From Lunularia cruciata (lineage: Eukaryota; Streptophyta; Marchantiopsida; Lunulariales; Lunulariaceae), in assembly GCA_948567375.1 (NCBI GenBank), contig OX419758.1:25053001-25117000 (forward strand): DNA of 64,000 nt, given 5' to 3'. A model generated the notes under the pieces. The model saw only the letters and a list, made by a program, of their open reading frames with translations. It was not told where the DNA came from and made no database searches. Within the stretch, counting starts at the first letter, position 1; every line of letters begins with the position of its first letter. Below, piece after piece: positions 21,656-32,739 of this stretch. The translations under genes were made by a program, and so were the position numbers.

Positions 21656-22835
21656 TTACTCCAGAGCCATTATTGGTGGCACGGTATGCAGACCAAGATC
21701 CGTAGTTTGTTGCCAAATGTGTGGTTTGTGGCCGAGTTAGAGCATCATTCAATGCTCCTATGCCACAGTTACACCCATTACTTATCATGGGATTGGGTTA
21801 CTATTGGAGTTTGGACTTTGCTAGACCTTGACCACTGATTGTGAGACATCATCAGTATGTTTTGGTGATGGTGGAGCACTTCTCCAAGTAGATTGAGTTG
21901 GTGGCACTTCCTGACAAGTCTCGTGAAGGGACAACTTACTCATTCCTGGATCAAGTTCTTAGTCATTTTGGTGCACTAGCTAAGGTTTTGACTGATTAGG
22001 GTACAAATTTCTTGGGGAAGTTTCAGCTCTTGTGTGACAAGGCTTTGATTGATCATTGTACTACATCTCAAGATCACCCTGAGCAAATGGCTAAGCAGAG
22101 AGAGTGGTTTAGATGATGAAGAAAGGATTGTGAAAGTATGGTTTGCAAAATGGTCACTTGGGAGATTGGGATCTCCAGTTACCTTGGTTGGCCATGGGCT
22201 ATTGGTTCAGCCAGCAAGCCTCATTAGCATCCTTCTCTCCTTACTTTCTACACAGTAGACAAGATCCAAATTTACTTGCAGCCATTTGTCAAGATGTTAC
22301 TATAGTTTTGGACTTGGAGGATTCAAATGTATAGATAAGTGCATGTTCTCAATAGGTAGAGATCTTTTGGAGAGTGATGCCGATGGCCTTTGAGAACTTG
22401 GCAATTGCTCAACATAGAGAAACCTTATGCTATACTACCATTCGAGGATGAATTTATAGACCTTCAATCCGTCGATTTCATCTAGGAGACTATGTATATC
22501 TATAGCAAACAACACTAACAACACTTGATGTTTTGACAAGCCGCACGATCTTGAGAGTGTATAAGGTTTTTCCATCTGGATTCCTTGTGTTAGAAGAACA
22601 AGATGGTGTTGTTTGGAAGGATCATGTGCACGATTGTGCACCATGCCACCTATCAAACATTGATGGTACTATCGATCCAAGCTTGGCACTTGTACATGCA
22701 GGCTTGAGGTGTATGTTATGTGGCTCTTCTAGTGGAGCTACTACTATGTTAGTGTGTGATAGTTGTTTGAGAGGATGGCATATGTATGACTCCTCCCCTC
22801 ATGGTGTCGTGTTGTGGTTTGCATAGCCTATAAAA
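21656..22835 (+). pseudogene. Family E gypsy integrase with C-terminal PHD-type zinc finger
   Basis: Across all three plus frames the sequence reads an integrase: a GMQTKIRSLLPN leader, WSLDFARP (first Asp), MVEHFSK and IELVALPDKSREG, LTD followed by GTNFLGKFQLLCDKALIDH (second Asp), TTSQDHPE (catalytic Glu region), and WDLQLPWLAMGY. The best ORF, 22533-22826, holds RTILRVYKVFPSGFLVLEEQ and HVHDCAPCHLSNIDGTI. It then has CMLC, an 11-residue spacer, CDSCLRGWHM: the first half of a PHD finger (C-X2-C, C-X2-C-X4-H). One frame over, the following bases keep Cys, TPPL and WFC/AC-like codons, the rest of the finger. Stops and frameshifts make it non-functional. Confidence 0.7.
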
Positions 22836-24737
22836 AAGTAACTTATTATTTTTATCTCCACATTAGTGGGGTAGGTTGTTTGCTTGATCCTATGGATGAG
22901 ATCCTACCAAGTGAGCAATCTTTGTACATGTATGTGATTGGCTACGTGGGTTACAATCTTATCATATTTGAGGGCTCTGATGAATAAAGATGAGGGTGAG
23001 TGGAGAGACGGAGGGTGTGTTTTAGTTGAGGAGTCTCGAGGGGGAGGAGGACATTGGGAGTGAGAGTTGTAGCAATGTGTGGGTGGTAGAACATCAAAGG
23101 AAGCAATTGAGCATGAGAAGTCCCATGCTCCCGATCTGCCACTACCTAATCCTTTTCTCATCAGGCTTCATATTTTGCACAATGACGGCTTATAGGACTA
23201 GTTGGTGGTACATTTCAGGGCGGTATTCATGGAGTCGGTGATGGGAAACCCAGATCCTATTATCCTTCTGGTGCTTACTTATGAGAATGTCTAGGATTTG
23301 ACAATATATGTACTTCTATAGTAAGGGAATGCCTATATTTTGCTCATAAGCTTCAAGGTGGAGTTGTGGGGTCCATTTGTCAAAAAGTAAAAAGACTAAA
23401 GGACAAATGTGCAAGAGATTGGGTCCCAATAGAGAAGGCTGGAGTTTTTCAAACATCAAGGGAGTTCAAGAGACCATTTGAGAAGGGAAGACCACTGTTT
23501 GAAAGAGGAGATGACAAGCTACAATCTGAAGATAGAAATTACACAATTTGAGCTAATCTAGGAGGATTATGATTGATTGAATCAGGGGGGTAAAATTCAT
23601 ACCTAGGAGCACAAAGTAGGCCATAGAGAGAGCTTCTTGCAACATTTTCACTATTTGTTAGTAAGATTGAAGAGTAGAAAGAGTGCTCATAGTATTGAGT
23701 GCAAAAAATTCTAGTTTTGGGTTAATCTCAAATCAGATGTGATTGATTGAAGTTGAAGCTCTTGAGGTGTAAGGTGTTGGAGAAGAGCTAATGACCAGGT
23801 TTGGAATTTTGGTCACTCCCCAAGTTGTGATTCAAATTTTCTTATGAAAATTTCTAGATGTTTTGGTGGATAGGTTTTTCACCCTTGTGCAAAGGTTTCA
23901 TGTGGATTGTTCAAATAGAGAAACCATGGTCTTGAATCAAGTATACCTGGTATGTAGAGCTCACAAGTTAGCCCAACTCAAGAATTGATCCACATCTACG
24001 GTCAGGGGTTGGAATAGGCTACCAAAATTTGTAGGATTTTAGAAAAGAACACAACCAGCTATTATTGAAAATTTAGTTGGTTCTGGATCTATGAAGAGTG
24101 AGATCTGATGCAAAACATTCTGCTGAAAATACAGTCATAAGCTCGGTAGAGCAATTTTATCTATCATCTTGATTGGATATCAATTGTCATATCTTGTGAG
24201 TATTATTGAGGGTTTCAGGTTGCAAGAGTGTTTGTGAGGATCAAGTGTATTTCTAATTCAGAAATTTAGGGAAAATTTGCCAAGAACCAGGAGCAAACCC
24301 TAAAAAGGGGATTTTGAAATTAGAGTGAAAGTTGCAAAAACCTGGCCAACTTTATGAGCTTTCCAGGCACATTTTAGTGAGCTGATTGTAGTTTTTTTTA
24401 TATCATTGGAAAGCTGATCTCACACGCTTTCCATTGAATCCTGGAACACTTGAATCCAAGTTATACAAAAATAGTTATTTTCATAAAAACTGCATAGAGC
24501 TTTCCCTATCAAAAAGACATAGAAAAAACCCACATGGAGTAGAAATTTGTTGAGATCTGAAGTACAGATGGGAGGAGGCTTGGAGTACAGGTTAAAAAGA
24601 GCTTGATGAAAGAGCAAGAAGGCTCTGCAGCTCTTTTCTGACAAAAAGTACAAAGAGTTGTTGCCTTATTCTTGTGATTGGATCCTCTCTATGCTTGTAT
24701 GCTTGTTTGTATGCCTAGTTGGCTTGGATTGGTGTGC
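22805..24737 (+). mobile_element. Family E terminal repeat (candidate LTR), truncated
   Basis: This stretch parallels 51585-53430 in order and wording. It starts TGTCGTGTTGTGG right at the end of the PHD coding region and contains conserved blocks such as CTCCACATTAGTGGGGTAGG and GATTGGCTACGTGGG. It is cut at 24737 (after GGTGTGC) by the family B LTR; in the other copy the sequence continues with ATGCGTTGC. I find no purine tract before its start, so whether it is a true LTR is uncertain. Small ORFs inside it are not supported. Confidence 0.55.
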
Positions 24738-25429
24738 TATGAGCCGGCCTGTCTCTCACTTAGGATGCACCTCTGATGGCTATTATAATAGCGCACCATA
24801 GACTAACAAAGCAAGGAACCCCAACTCCATCATACTCCTCCAAGGCTAACACTCCAAGACTCAAGACATTGCTCACTAGAGAACTCAAATGAGAGAGAGA
24901 TAGTTGCAAATGAAAGGGTGATGAATACTTCCTAACCCGTTGTTTATAAACTTATGAAAAATTTACATACCAAAGTTATTAATTACCGTAGAAACTCAAG
25001 TTATTAGACTAAAAGTCAAGTAAAGTCAAAAAGTAGAAAGGAATATCCATTCACATGGGCATATTCCACTAGCATGTGATCTTATCTTGACCCAACCACT
25101 AAGTCAAGGATTCCTTCACATGGGCTATCCTTGGACTATAGAAGAATCCAAAACAAAAAGGCTTGCGGACCCAAGAGTTCTCAACTCTTTCCTCAAAGCT
25201 AAACACCTAGGAATAATACCAAGTCAACACACTAGAATCCAAAATAGTGGTGCTCATCTTTTCCACTTTCTCTAAAGCAAGGTCCCCTCTCTCTTAGCTA
25301 TGACTAAATTTAGCTAATTATGACTAATGTAGAACCATCCTTTATCTCTATGTAAATAATATCTCTCAAGTACTTGTAATACCAAGCTAAATATTATAAT
25401 ACCACACACATGCACAAATGGGTATAACA
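24738..25429 (-). mobile_element. 3' LTR of second family B element
   Basis: On the minus strand this LTR starts TGTTATACCC at 25429 and ends at 24738 (GGCTCATA). It follows the family B internal region directly. It is about 692 bp long, matching the other copies, and inserted into family E sequence after GGTGTGC. Confidence 0.85.
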
Positions 25430-27080
25430 TTTACTCACAGACTAAGTTTTCACTTTGTCCTCAAAGTGAAGGTCTCTCTACCTTCTATGATACACCTTCA
25501 ACTTATCATGGTTAATCCTATCAAAGTGTCTTCCTCCCAACTCCTTGAGATCATAGGTGTAATTGCTCCACACCTTCTCCACTATGAAAGGTCCCAAATA
25601 CTTAGGCAAAAAATTATTTTGCACTCTCTTGAATCAAATAGAATCAAACAACATTATCCAATCACCTTCTTTGAAAGGCTCCACCTTCTTCTTGCCTTGC
25701 CTCTTGTCATAGATCTCCTTTTGTTTCCTTTGGGTTTGCTCCACTAGAACCATAGCAACTGCTCTTGCCTCTTCCAACTCCATGAGTTGATCCTTCCTTG
25801 ACTTCTTTGCATCACCTCCTTGTGCTTTCTTCAATCTCTTATGAACTCTCTGGAAGAAAGGAAGATCAAAGTGAATGGTAAGGTAGACTCAATACCATAT
25901 ACCAATTAAAATGGAGAATATCCGGTGGAAGTCTTCATGGTTGTCCTATACTCCCACAAAACTGCATGAATCCTCTTGTCCCAATGATGTTCATCCCCCT
26001 CTATTTCTGCATCTTTGGCCAACATCATGCACAAGGTCTGATTGGTTCTCTCTGCCAAGCCATTGGAGTTTGGCTTATAGGATGTAGTTACTCTATGTGT
26101 GATAGAGAAATCTTGTAGCATGGCTGTAGTGATGCTTTTTGTAAACTCTCCTCCTCTATTGGAAAATAACTCCAAAGGGCATCCAAACCTAGTGAGAATG
26201 TGTTCATAAAGAAATTTACCAACTTCAGCTTCATTCTTATCCCTTAATGGTCTAGCCTCAACCCACTTGGTAAGATAGACTAGCACAATATACCAATTCT
26301 TCCTTGGGGTTCTATTGAGAGGACCTACAAAATCAATTCCCCACTTCTCAAAAGGTCCTAGCAATGGAATTGATCTTAGTAGTTGAGTGGATGTAGAATT
26401 TCTAGCAAAAGCTTGAAAAACATGACAAGTTTTGCAATAATCAAGACAATCCTTGAAAATCTCTCTCAAATGGTAACCTGCATCTAGAATCTTGAAAGCA
26501 GTTACCTTTCCTACAAAGTGTCCTCCACACACTAAACCTTCATGAAACTCCTTTAAAAGAAGAATAGACTCTTCCTTACCCACTACTCTTTGAAGTAGAT
26601 CATCTGCTCCTTGGTGAAAAAGAATATCCTCCACCATTGTGTAAGGTCTAGATCTTGTTGCAAGGGCCTTCCTCTCACTAGCATGCATCCCTTCTGTATA
26701 GTTACCTCTTGTCACAAAATCCACAATCTCCTTGTACTCCATTGGAACCTCTTGAGTGATTGAGATTGTCATGAGCTCTTCATCTTGGAAGGAATCATCC
26801 ACTAGCTCATCTCCATCATGATCATAGGCTCTAGATAACAAATCAGCATTTGCATGTTTCTTTCTTGGCCTATCCTTAATAGTGTAGTCATACTCAGACA
26901 AGAGTATCATCCACCTTGCTAGTCTCTCTTCAACATTAGGCTTGTTGAATATGTACTTCAAAGCCTTGTGATCCATGACAATGATGGCTTTTCCTCCAAT
27001 CAAGTAGTGTCTAAACTTCTTGAGACCAAAGATCACTACCAACCCTTCTCTCTCCATGACTGAGTAGTTCTTTTGTGTTT
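25430..27080 (-). pseudogene. Second family B element: RNase H end, integrase and C-terminus
   Basis: A 383-aa minus-strand ORF (27057-25906) runs from RNase H (MEREGLVVIFGLKKFRHYL, MDHKALKYIF, HANADLLSRAY) through the integrase zinc region (CKTCHVFQAFARN, the second motif Cys changed to Phe), the core (KWGIDFVGPLNR), LELFSNRGGEFT and SYKPNSNGLAERTNQ (Glu) to STGYSPF. In the second catalytic segment the expected Asp before RGGEF is Asn (SNRGG), so this integrase would be dead even where open. The ORF 25834-25634 continues the C-terminal domain (KVEPFKEGDWIML). The element's 3' LTR follows. Confidence 0.85.
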
Positions 27081-28020
27081 AAACCATCTGCCTATTAGCA
27101 TAAGCTATTGGATGAGCATGCACATCTTGGTCTAATTGACTAAGAGTGCATCCCGTAGCTACATTAGAAGCATTAGTGTAGAGGATGAAAGGCTTATTCC
27201 AATCAAGTTTAGCAAGAATTAGAGCTACAACAAGGGATTACTTGAGCTCCTCAAAAGCTTTGAGAATGTACTTGTCCTCCAAAATCACCATGTAATCTAC
27301 ACCCTTCTTCAAGTAGATGGTCAATGCATAAGCCTTGTTAGAAAATGAGAAGATGAACCTTGTAAAGTATCCAACCATCCCCAAGAATTGGCATAACTTT
27401 GTCAAGCTTGAAGGGAATGGAAGATCTAGGATTTTCCTCACCTTCTTAAGATCAACTGTTATTTCATCCTTGAAGATGATGTGCCTCAAAAGTAGACCTT
27501 CTTCACATCAAAAAATGCACTTCTCTAGGCTGAGTGATGCATTTGCCTCATCCAAGCATTGCAAGACCTTGATTAGGTGCTCAAAGTGCTGTCCCTTGCT
27601 CCCAAAGACACAAAAGTCATCAATGAAATCTCTCACAAATTTCCCAATGAAAGGTTCAAATACCTTGTTCATGAACCATTGGAATGTGGCTAGAGCATTG
27701 CAAAGTCCAAAAGGAATGACCTTAAAAATTTAGTTCCCCAAGGTGTGGTGAATGTGGTGAGTTGTTGATGCTTTGGTGCAATCTTGATTTGGTTATATCC
27801 ACTATAACCATCTCCAAAATTGTACCTCTCATGACTTGCAACCTCTTCCAAGATCTCATCAATGAATAGAAATGGGTATTAGTCCTTGGTAACAACATTG
27901 AGCTTCTTGTAATTTGCACATACCCGAAACTTGCCATTCTTTTTCTTCACAATGACAATTGGAGACACCCATTATGAATTCTCCACCTCAAAGATAAATC
28001 CGGCCTCCTTGAGCTTATCA
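27081..28020 (-). pseudogene. Second family B element: reverse transcriptase
   Basis: The RT is spread over several minus-strand frames: 27937-27722 and flanking frames hold the fingers/palm sequence parallel to 10720-11041, and 27489-27238 is the thumb (VRKILDLPFPSSLTKLCQFLGM, YFTRFIFSFSNKAYAL). The DD box near 27615 keeps the extra T missing in the first copy. The segment is more decayed than the copy at 10140-11100. Order with protease to the right and RNase H to the left (minus strand) matches a normal gypsy pol. Confidence 0.75.
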
Positions 28021-28030
28021 ATCTCCTCCT

Positions 28031-28923
28031 TCACAACCAAAGGTATTGGTGGGCTAATGCAATGTTGCTTTTGGCGGATTGTTCTTGCATGTGACCCACC
28101 TCTATCTTGTGCTCCTCCAAGGTGACCTCTTTCAAATACTTGTAACTAAAAGCAAACACATGGATGAACTTGCAGAAAATCTCCTCAAATCTCACCTTCT
28201 CCTCCTTGGTAACATTTGAGCCATACTTGAGGGTAGCTAACATTCTCTCTACCTCCTCAAGTGTCAATGGTGATTTATCTGGGTCCTTCAAAACCTCTTG
28301 CTTAGATGCAAAATCCATAGCACACAAGAGATACACATCTGAATCCAATTCAGATTCATCTTCCTCCATGGAAGTCTCCTCCTCCATGCTTGTGTCCACA
28401 CTTGAAGCTCCTTCTTCTGAATCTGATTCCCAATAATCAGAAGATGGTGTATCTGAATGTGAAGTGTTGGTGGTGTTAGTCATGGGAACTATGACTCTAT
28501 GGTTTGATAGCCCAATCCTCAAATACCCTTTGTGCCATCTATGAGTTGTGCATGTTGCTCTCAACCATGGCCTCCCAAGAAGTAAGCCATAGCTTGAATC
28601 CTTCAAGACTTGGAAAGTCATGAGATTTTGAACTCCCATAACTGAAACTACCACCTTATCCATCATCCTTATTGGTTGAACTTGTTGCTTGTTTGCCATG
28701 CTCACCACAAATGTTGAAGGTCTTGAGGTATCAAACCCAACTTCTTCATCAACCTCTCTGACATGGCATTCATTGGTGATTCTCCATCAACAAGTGCTTT
28801 CTTGATGTTGTGACCATTCACTCTCACATCAATCTTGGAAGCATATTCACAAGCCTCCCATGGTGCTGGCTTGGCATCCACCACCCCCATTGATACTAGA
28901 GTTTTTGCCTTCTTCTTCCTCTT
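28031..28923 (-). pseudogene. Second family B element: protease and acidic linker
   Basis: Minus-strand ORFs 28890-28702 (KPAPWEACEYASKIDVRVNG, then ALVDGESPMNAMSERLMKKL, where the active site D-G-G has become D-G-E) and 28708-28031 (VVVSVMGVQNLMTFQVLKD, flap YGLLLGRPWL, acidic linker, TLKYGSNVTKEEKVRFEEIF). The gene is interrupted on its upstream side at 28924 by a nested family A element, beyond which gag resumes at 31102. Confidence 0.75.
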
Positions 28924-29168
28924 TGTAACAATATGGAATTTAGCAACGTAGTCAATAAGGCTAACAAAGTAGAGAATAAGCCAAATTAGCCTAGCCTATT
29001 CTAGAAGCTTCCCACCTAATTAACTTCCACCCCAAGTAGGTAGCTTCTAGAAGGAAGCTTCTAGAAGCTTCTAACTAGCTTAGCTTGCACGCCAAGTAGA
29101 TGACTTCTAGAAGGAAGCTTCTTGAGAAACTTCCTAGTTAACTTGGCTTGCACTCTAAGAAAATGGCT
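28924..29168 (+). repeat. Truncated 5' LTR of nested family A element, with heat-shock-element arrays
   Basis: It matches the first part of the 3' LTR at 30672. It contains alternating GAA/TTC units at 2-bp spacing: a three-unit block at 28999-29011, and GAA-TTC-GAA-TTC at 29054-29071 preceded by TTCTAGAA at 29045. This is the canonical plant heat-shock-factor binding pattern. Confidence 0.8.
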
Positions 29169-29231
29169 TCTCCATTATGAAAGGTCCATAATGAGTTTTG
29201 GTCAACTCTACAACAAGATCCCTTCTTCCAA

Positions 29232-30080
29232 ATGGTCCATGTTTGTCTGACAAGAGGCAACAAGGAGTACAACACCTTCTTCTTCTTCAAGGAAGGACTT
29301 CTATTCCATGCGGACCAGATCTATGTTCTAGCCAAAGGCAATCTCCAACTTTTGCGCCTTCAGGAAGCCCATGATCTACCAATAGTTGGTCATATGGGGG
29401 TGGACAAGACCTTGGGTACCCTCCAACACCAATGGTGGTGGCCCAACATGACATGAGATGTTTGAGAGTTTGTCCGATCGTGTGAGAGTTGTCAACGCAA
29501 CAAGGCTAGTAACCAGAAGCCAAGTGGACTCCTTCAGCCACTTCCCATTCCAACTACTCATTGGGAACATGTGAGCTTAGATCTCATCACCTCCTTACCC
29601 AAGACACAACAAGGTCACACAACAATTGTGGTGTTTGTGGATAAGCTTAGTAAAAAAATCTATTTGGCACCAATGGTTGATACTATGGATGCTCCACCCT
29701 TGGTGCAACTCTACCTTGATAATGTATCCAAACATCATGGGATGCCACATGTACTCATCTTCGATCGTGATCCTTGCTTCACCAAAAAGTTTTTGCAAGC
29801 CCTCTTCTAGATACTTGGCACCAAGCTTGCTTTGTCCATAGCCTATCATCCTCAAACTGATGCACAAATTGAATGTGCAAATTGCACCTTGGAAGATATG
29901 CTTTGTGCCTTTGTCAACATTCACCATACCAATTGGGATGAATGTCTTGCAGTTGTGGAGTTTACATACAACAATTCTAAATAGGCAAGCACCAGATTCT
30001 CTCCTTTCTTTCTCAATTTTGGCCAAGATCCACTTGCCCCAGATTCTCTTCTTGCTACTCCCCTGTCTCAGGTCCCTCAT
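29232..30080 (+). pseudogene. Nested family A integrase
   Basis: ORF 29232-29456 holds the zinc-binding region (KEGLLFHADQIYVLAKGNLQ, HDLPIVGHMGVDKTLGTLQ, WWWPNM). ORF 29571-29810 holds the core start (LDLITSLPKTQQGHTTIVVF with VDKLSK, and HVLIFDRDP with the second Asp). The core continues in broken frame to about 30080 (AYHPQTDAQIE with the Glu region, and ECLAVVEFTYNNSK). Stops near 29457 and 29811 disrupt it. It is the best copy for judging where the other family A integrase pieces belong. Confidence 0.8.
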
Positions 30081-30671
30081 ACTTCAACCTTCTTGACCAC
30101 CATATCCAAATCTCTCCAACAAGGCAAATCTCTCTTCCTTGTTGCTCAGAATTGTCAAAAACAATATGTGGACCACCATTGTCATGATCTCACCTTTGAA
30201 GTTGGTGATAAAGTTATGGTATCCTCTAGTAATCTGACCCTCCCACTTGATACCCAAGTTTGTAAACTTGCCCCTAATTGGATAGGACCTTTTGATGTCA
30301 CCCAAATTGTCTCTCCTATTTCTTATCGACTTGCCTAGCCTTGTCATATGCACATCCATCCTGTCTTCCATGTTTCCAAGTTGAAACCCTTTGATCCTAA
30401 CCTCTCTTCTTTTTCCTCTTGAGTCCAACCTCCTCTTCCTCCTATCACTATCAATGATCATGAGGAGTATGAAGTTGATTGTATCCTTACACGTCGCCAC
30501 ATCCAACAAGGATGTCAAAAACATACTGAGGACAAGGTCCTTTGGGAAGGGTATCCCCTTCATGATGCCACATGGGAACCTCTTTCTCACCTCCAGAATG
30601 TAGATATGGCCATCTAGGAGTTTGAAGCTTCAATTGTGACGAGGACATCACCAACTAGCGGTGGGAGAATA
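30081..30671 (+). pseudogene. Nested family A integrase C-terminus and chromodomain
   Basis: ORF 30093-30338 gives the integrase C-terminal domain (FEVGDKVMVSSSNLTLP, KLAPNWIGPFDVTQIV, SYRLA). After a frame break, plus-strand codons from about 30455 read a chromodomain: EYEVDCILTRRHIQQG, then VLWEGYPLHDATWEPLSHLQ, which matches the WxGY...TWEP signature. A chromodomain behind the integrase places family A among chromoviruses, whose insertion is often guided to marked chromatin. The purine tract GGTGGGAGAATA follows directly before the 3' LTR. Confidence 0.8.
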
Positions 30672-31096
30672 TGTAACAATATGGAGTTTAGCAATGTAGT
30701 TAGTAAGGCTAACAAAGTAGAGAATAAGCCAAATTAGCCTAGAATATTCTAGAAACATTTGTAAAGCTTCTTAGGAAGCTTCCCAACTAGTTATCTTGTG
30801 TCCATAGCAAGTAGCTTCTAGAAGGAAGCTTCTAGAAGCTTCTAACTAGCTTAGCTTGCACGCCAAGTAGACTGCTTCTAGAAGTAAGCTTCTTGAGAAG
30901 CTTCCCAGTTAACTTGGCTTGCACTCTAAGAAAATGGCTTGGGAAAGCTTCTTGAGAAGCTTCTCAAGGGCCTTGTATGCTACCTATAAATACCAAAGCC
31001 AAAGCTCATGCTAGGCATTTGGAGTTTTCCCTCATTCAAGTGTCCCAATGTGAGTTTCCATTCTCCTATTTCTCTCCTCGGTCTTGGTCTTTTACA
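30672..31096 (+). mobile_element. 3' LTR of nested family A element
   Basis: This 425-bp unit starts TGTAACAATATGG and ends TTTTACA. It contains TTCTAGAA (30816-30823), a perfect four-unit GAA/TTC array at 30825-30842, further GAAGCTTC pairs at 30897-30904 and 30956-30963, and a TATA box TATAAATA at 30985-30992 just downstream of them. Confidence 0.85.
30816..30992 (+). promoter_or_regulatory. Heat-shock-element cluster and TATA box in family A LTR
   Basis: Alternating GAA and TTC triplets with exactly two bases between them (four consecutive units at 30825-30842, plus pairs to 30963) lie 20-170 bp upstream of TATAAATA at 30985. This spacing is what a heat-responsive plant promoter looks like. 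The same arrangement is kept in the LTR at 35826-36225. Heat response is inferred from motifs only. Confidence 0.6.
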
Positions 31097-31101
31097 CTCT
31101 A

Positions 31102-32470
31102 GCTCCTTGTAGAACTCAAACCACCTCTTAGCTCCTCTTTGAGGGTAGGGTTCAAAGCAATCAATTGGCCTACTATGATGTTAGCCTTGTGACTACCAAC
31201 ATCCTCCAACACATTGTAGTTCCATTGTTGCTTTGAAATCAAGAAATCCTCCATCTCCATTTTCTTCCTTGGAGTCTTGTTGTTGATGGTGTTGAGGTGC
31301 AAGTGCTCCTAGTAGACATAGGAGTATCCTTGCTTGGAGTAAATCCTTGAGAAGAGTGAACATCCTTTGCAAAATGACCTCTCTCCTTCTCTTGTCCCAA
31401 AAGCTCCAAATTAAGACCCTTGGAGTTTGAGTATTCTCCCTTCTCATACTTGCTCTCAACCACATCTATGGATGTTATCCCCTTACCTTTGTTTTGATTA
31501 GGAGCCACTTGGGTCTCACTACCTCCCTCTTTCCCTCTATTGGCTCCCTCATAACCCCTTCCTCCATAGTGAGTGGAATTTGGGCAATTCCTTTGGATAT
31601 GGACTCTTCCTCCACAACCAAAACAATTTCTATCATTGAAATTATTTGGTGGTAGGCCTCCTCTATATGGATAGTTCCCATAACAGCTAGGCCCTCTCCT
31701 CTCATTCTGATCCACCTCTCTCTTCTTCCATAGTTGCACCACATTGATCCTGCCATTTGGAAGTTGTTCTATGATGGTTTGAAGTGGATCTTTTGGTGGA
31801 GGTGCAAGAACTGGAGCAACTACTACTTGTGGTGCAACCCTTGTCACCAAAGTATCAGAAGTTCCACCAAAATTGTAACCTTGAGGAGGATGCACAACGT
31901 CCTTCACCACCAAATCACTCTCATCCACTTCCAAACTCTCCTCCATACGAATTGCAATATTGATAGCTTCAACCTTGGAAGAAAGTTTCTCATATCTCAC
32001 CTTGCTTCTAATTTGTGGTCTCAATCCTCCCACAAAATTCTTGGTGAGCATGGCCCCTATGCCAATCATAGTAGTCTCCACATCATCTCCACCCTTCCTC
32101 AACACTATGTGAAATCTGGACTCTAATTTTTCCACTCTTTCCACATAGACTCTTTCTTTCTCTCCACCTCCTTGTTTGAAAAAGGTAACCTCACTCATCA
32201 ATCTCTTATAACTCTCATCTGGAAAAAATTTCTCAATGAGTGTTGAAGTCAAACTCTCCCACGACTCTTCTTCCCCATCTCTCCTCTCTCTCTCTCTTGG
32301 TCTTCTGACTCATACCATATAAATATTGCATCCTCAAAGAAATTTGGTTATAAAGAGACCTACTCATTCTTCCTCCTCTCATTGTTTCCTATGCAAGCTC
32401 TCTTGAATTCTCTCACAAAGGCCTCCAGATCTTCTCCATCCTTGCCAAAGAAAACAGGAAGTTTCCCCAT
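31102..32470 (-). pseudogene. Second family B element: gag with CCHC zinc knuckle
   Basis: From ATG at 32470-32468 (minus) the frame reads KLPVFFGKDGEDLEAF, then shifts near 32290 within a CT-rich run, and continues in ORF 32252-31239 (337 aa) with LIEKFFPDESYKRLMSEVTF, GAMLTKNFVGGLRPQIRSKV and the knuckle CFGCGGRVHIQRNC (a Gly changed to Val between Cys and His, ligands intact). It reads through the position where the first copy lost a base. The 3' part (31302-31099) is in another frame and is cut by the nested family A element at 31101. Confidence 0.85.
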
Positions 32471-32739
32471 CTTAACCCCTCACTATCTTTCTTTTCTCTC
32501 AATTTTTTTTCTCTTTTCTTTTCTCTCACTCTATAACTAATAGAGTATATAAATGACTAACAATATCTAAGAATAATCCACTCTAGGGAACACAGAAGGT
32601 TCAGTTTGCTACAAGATTTCTATAGCAACATCAAATCCTAGAGTGCATATTAATCTAACTCTCATGGATAGTTTATCCATAAGTTGAAAGATTATCTCCA
32701 TCACTAATCTTGAGAACTAGCTGATGAAGGTGGTAGTAT

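Larger units (their letters stand above)
28919..31101 (+). mobile_element. Nested family A chromovirus (deleted) with target-site duplication
   Basis: A plus-strand family A element lies inside family B coding sequence. The 5' LTR starts TGTAACAATATGG at 28924 and the 3' LTR ends TTTTACA at 31096. The flanks CTCTT (28919-28923) and CTCTA (31097-31101) form a 5-bp duplication with one mismatch. The uninterrupted target is visible at about 11975-11990. The 5' LTR is truncated near 29168 and joined directly to the integrase leader, so gag, protease, RT and RNase H are deleted. The strand refers to the family A element. Confidence 0.85.

Noticed and set aside
22700-22830. A host PHD-finger gene
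   Set aside because: The finger continues directly from integrase sequence, so it belongs to a retroelement, and the frame is broken.
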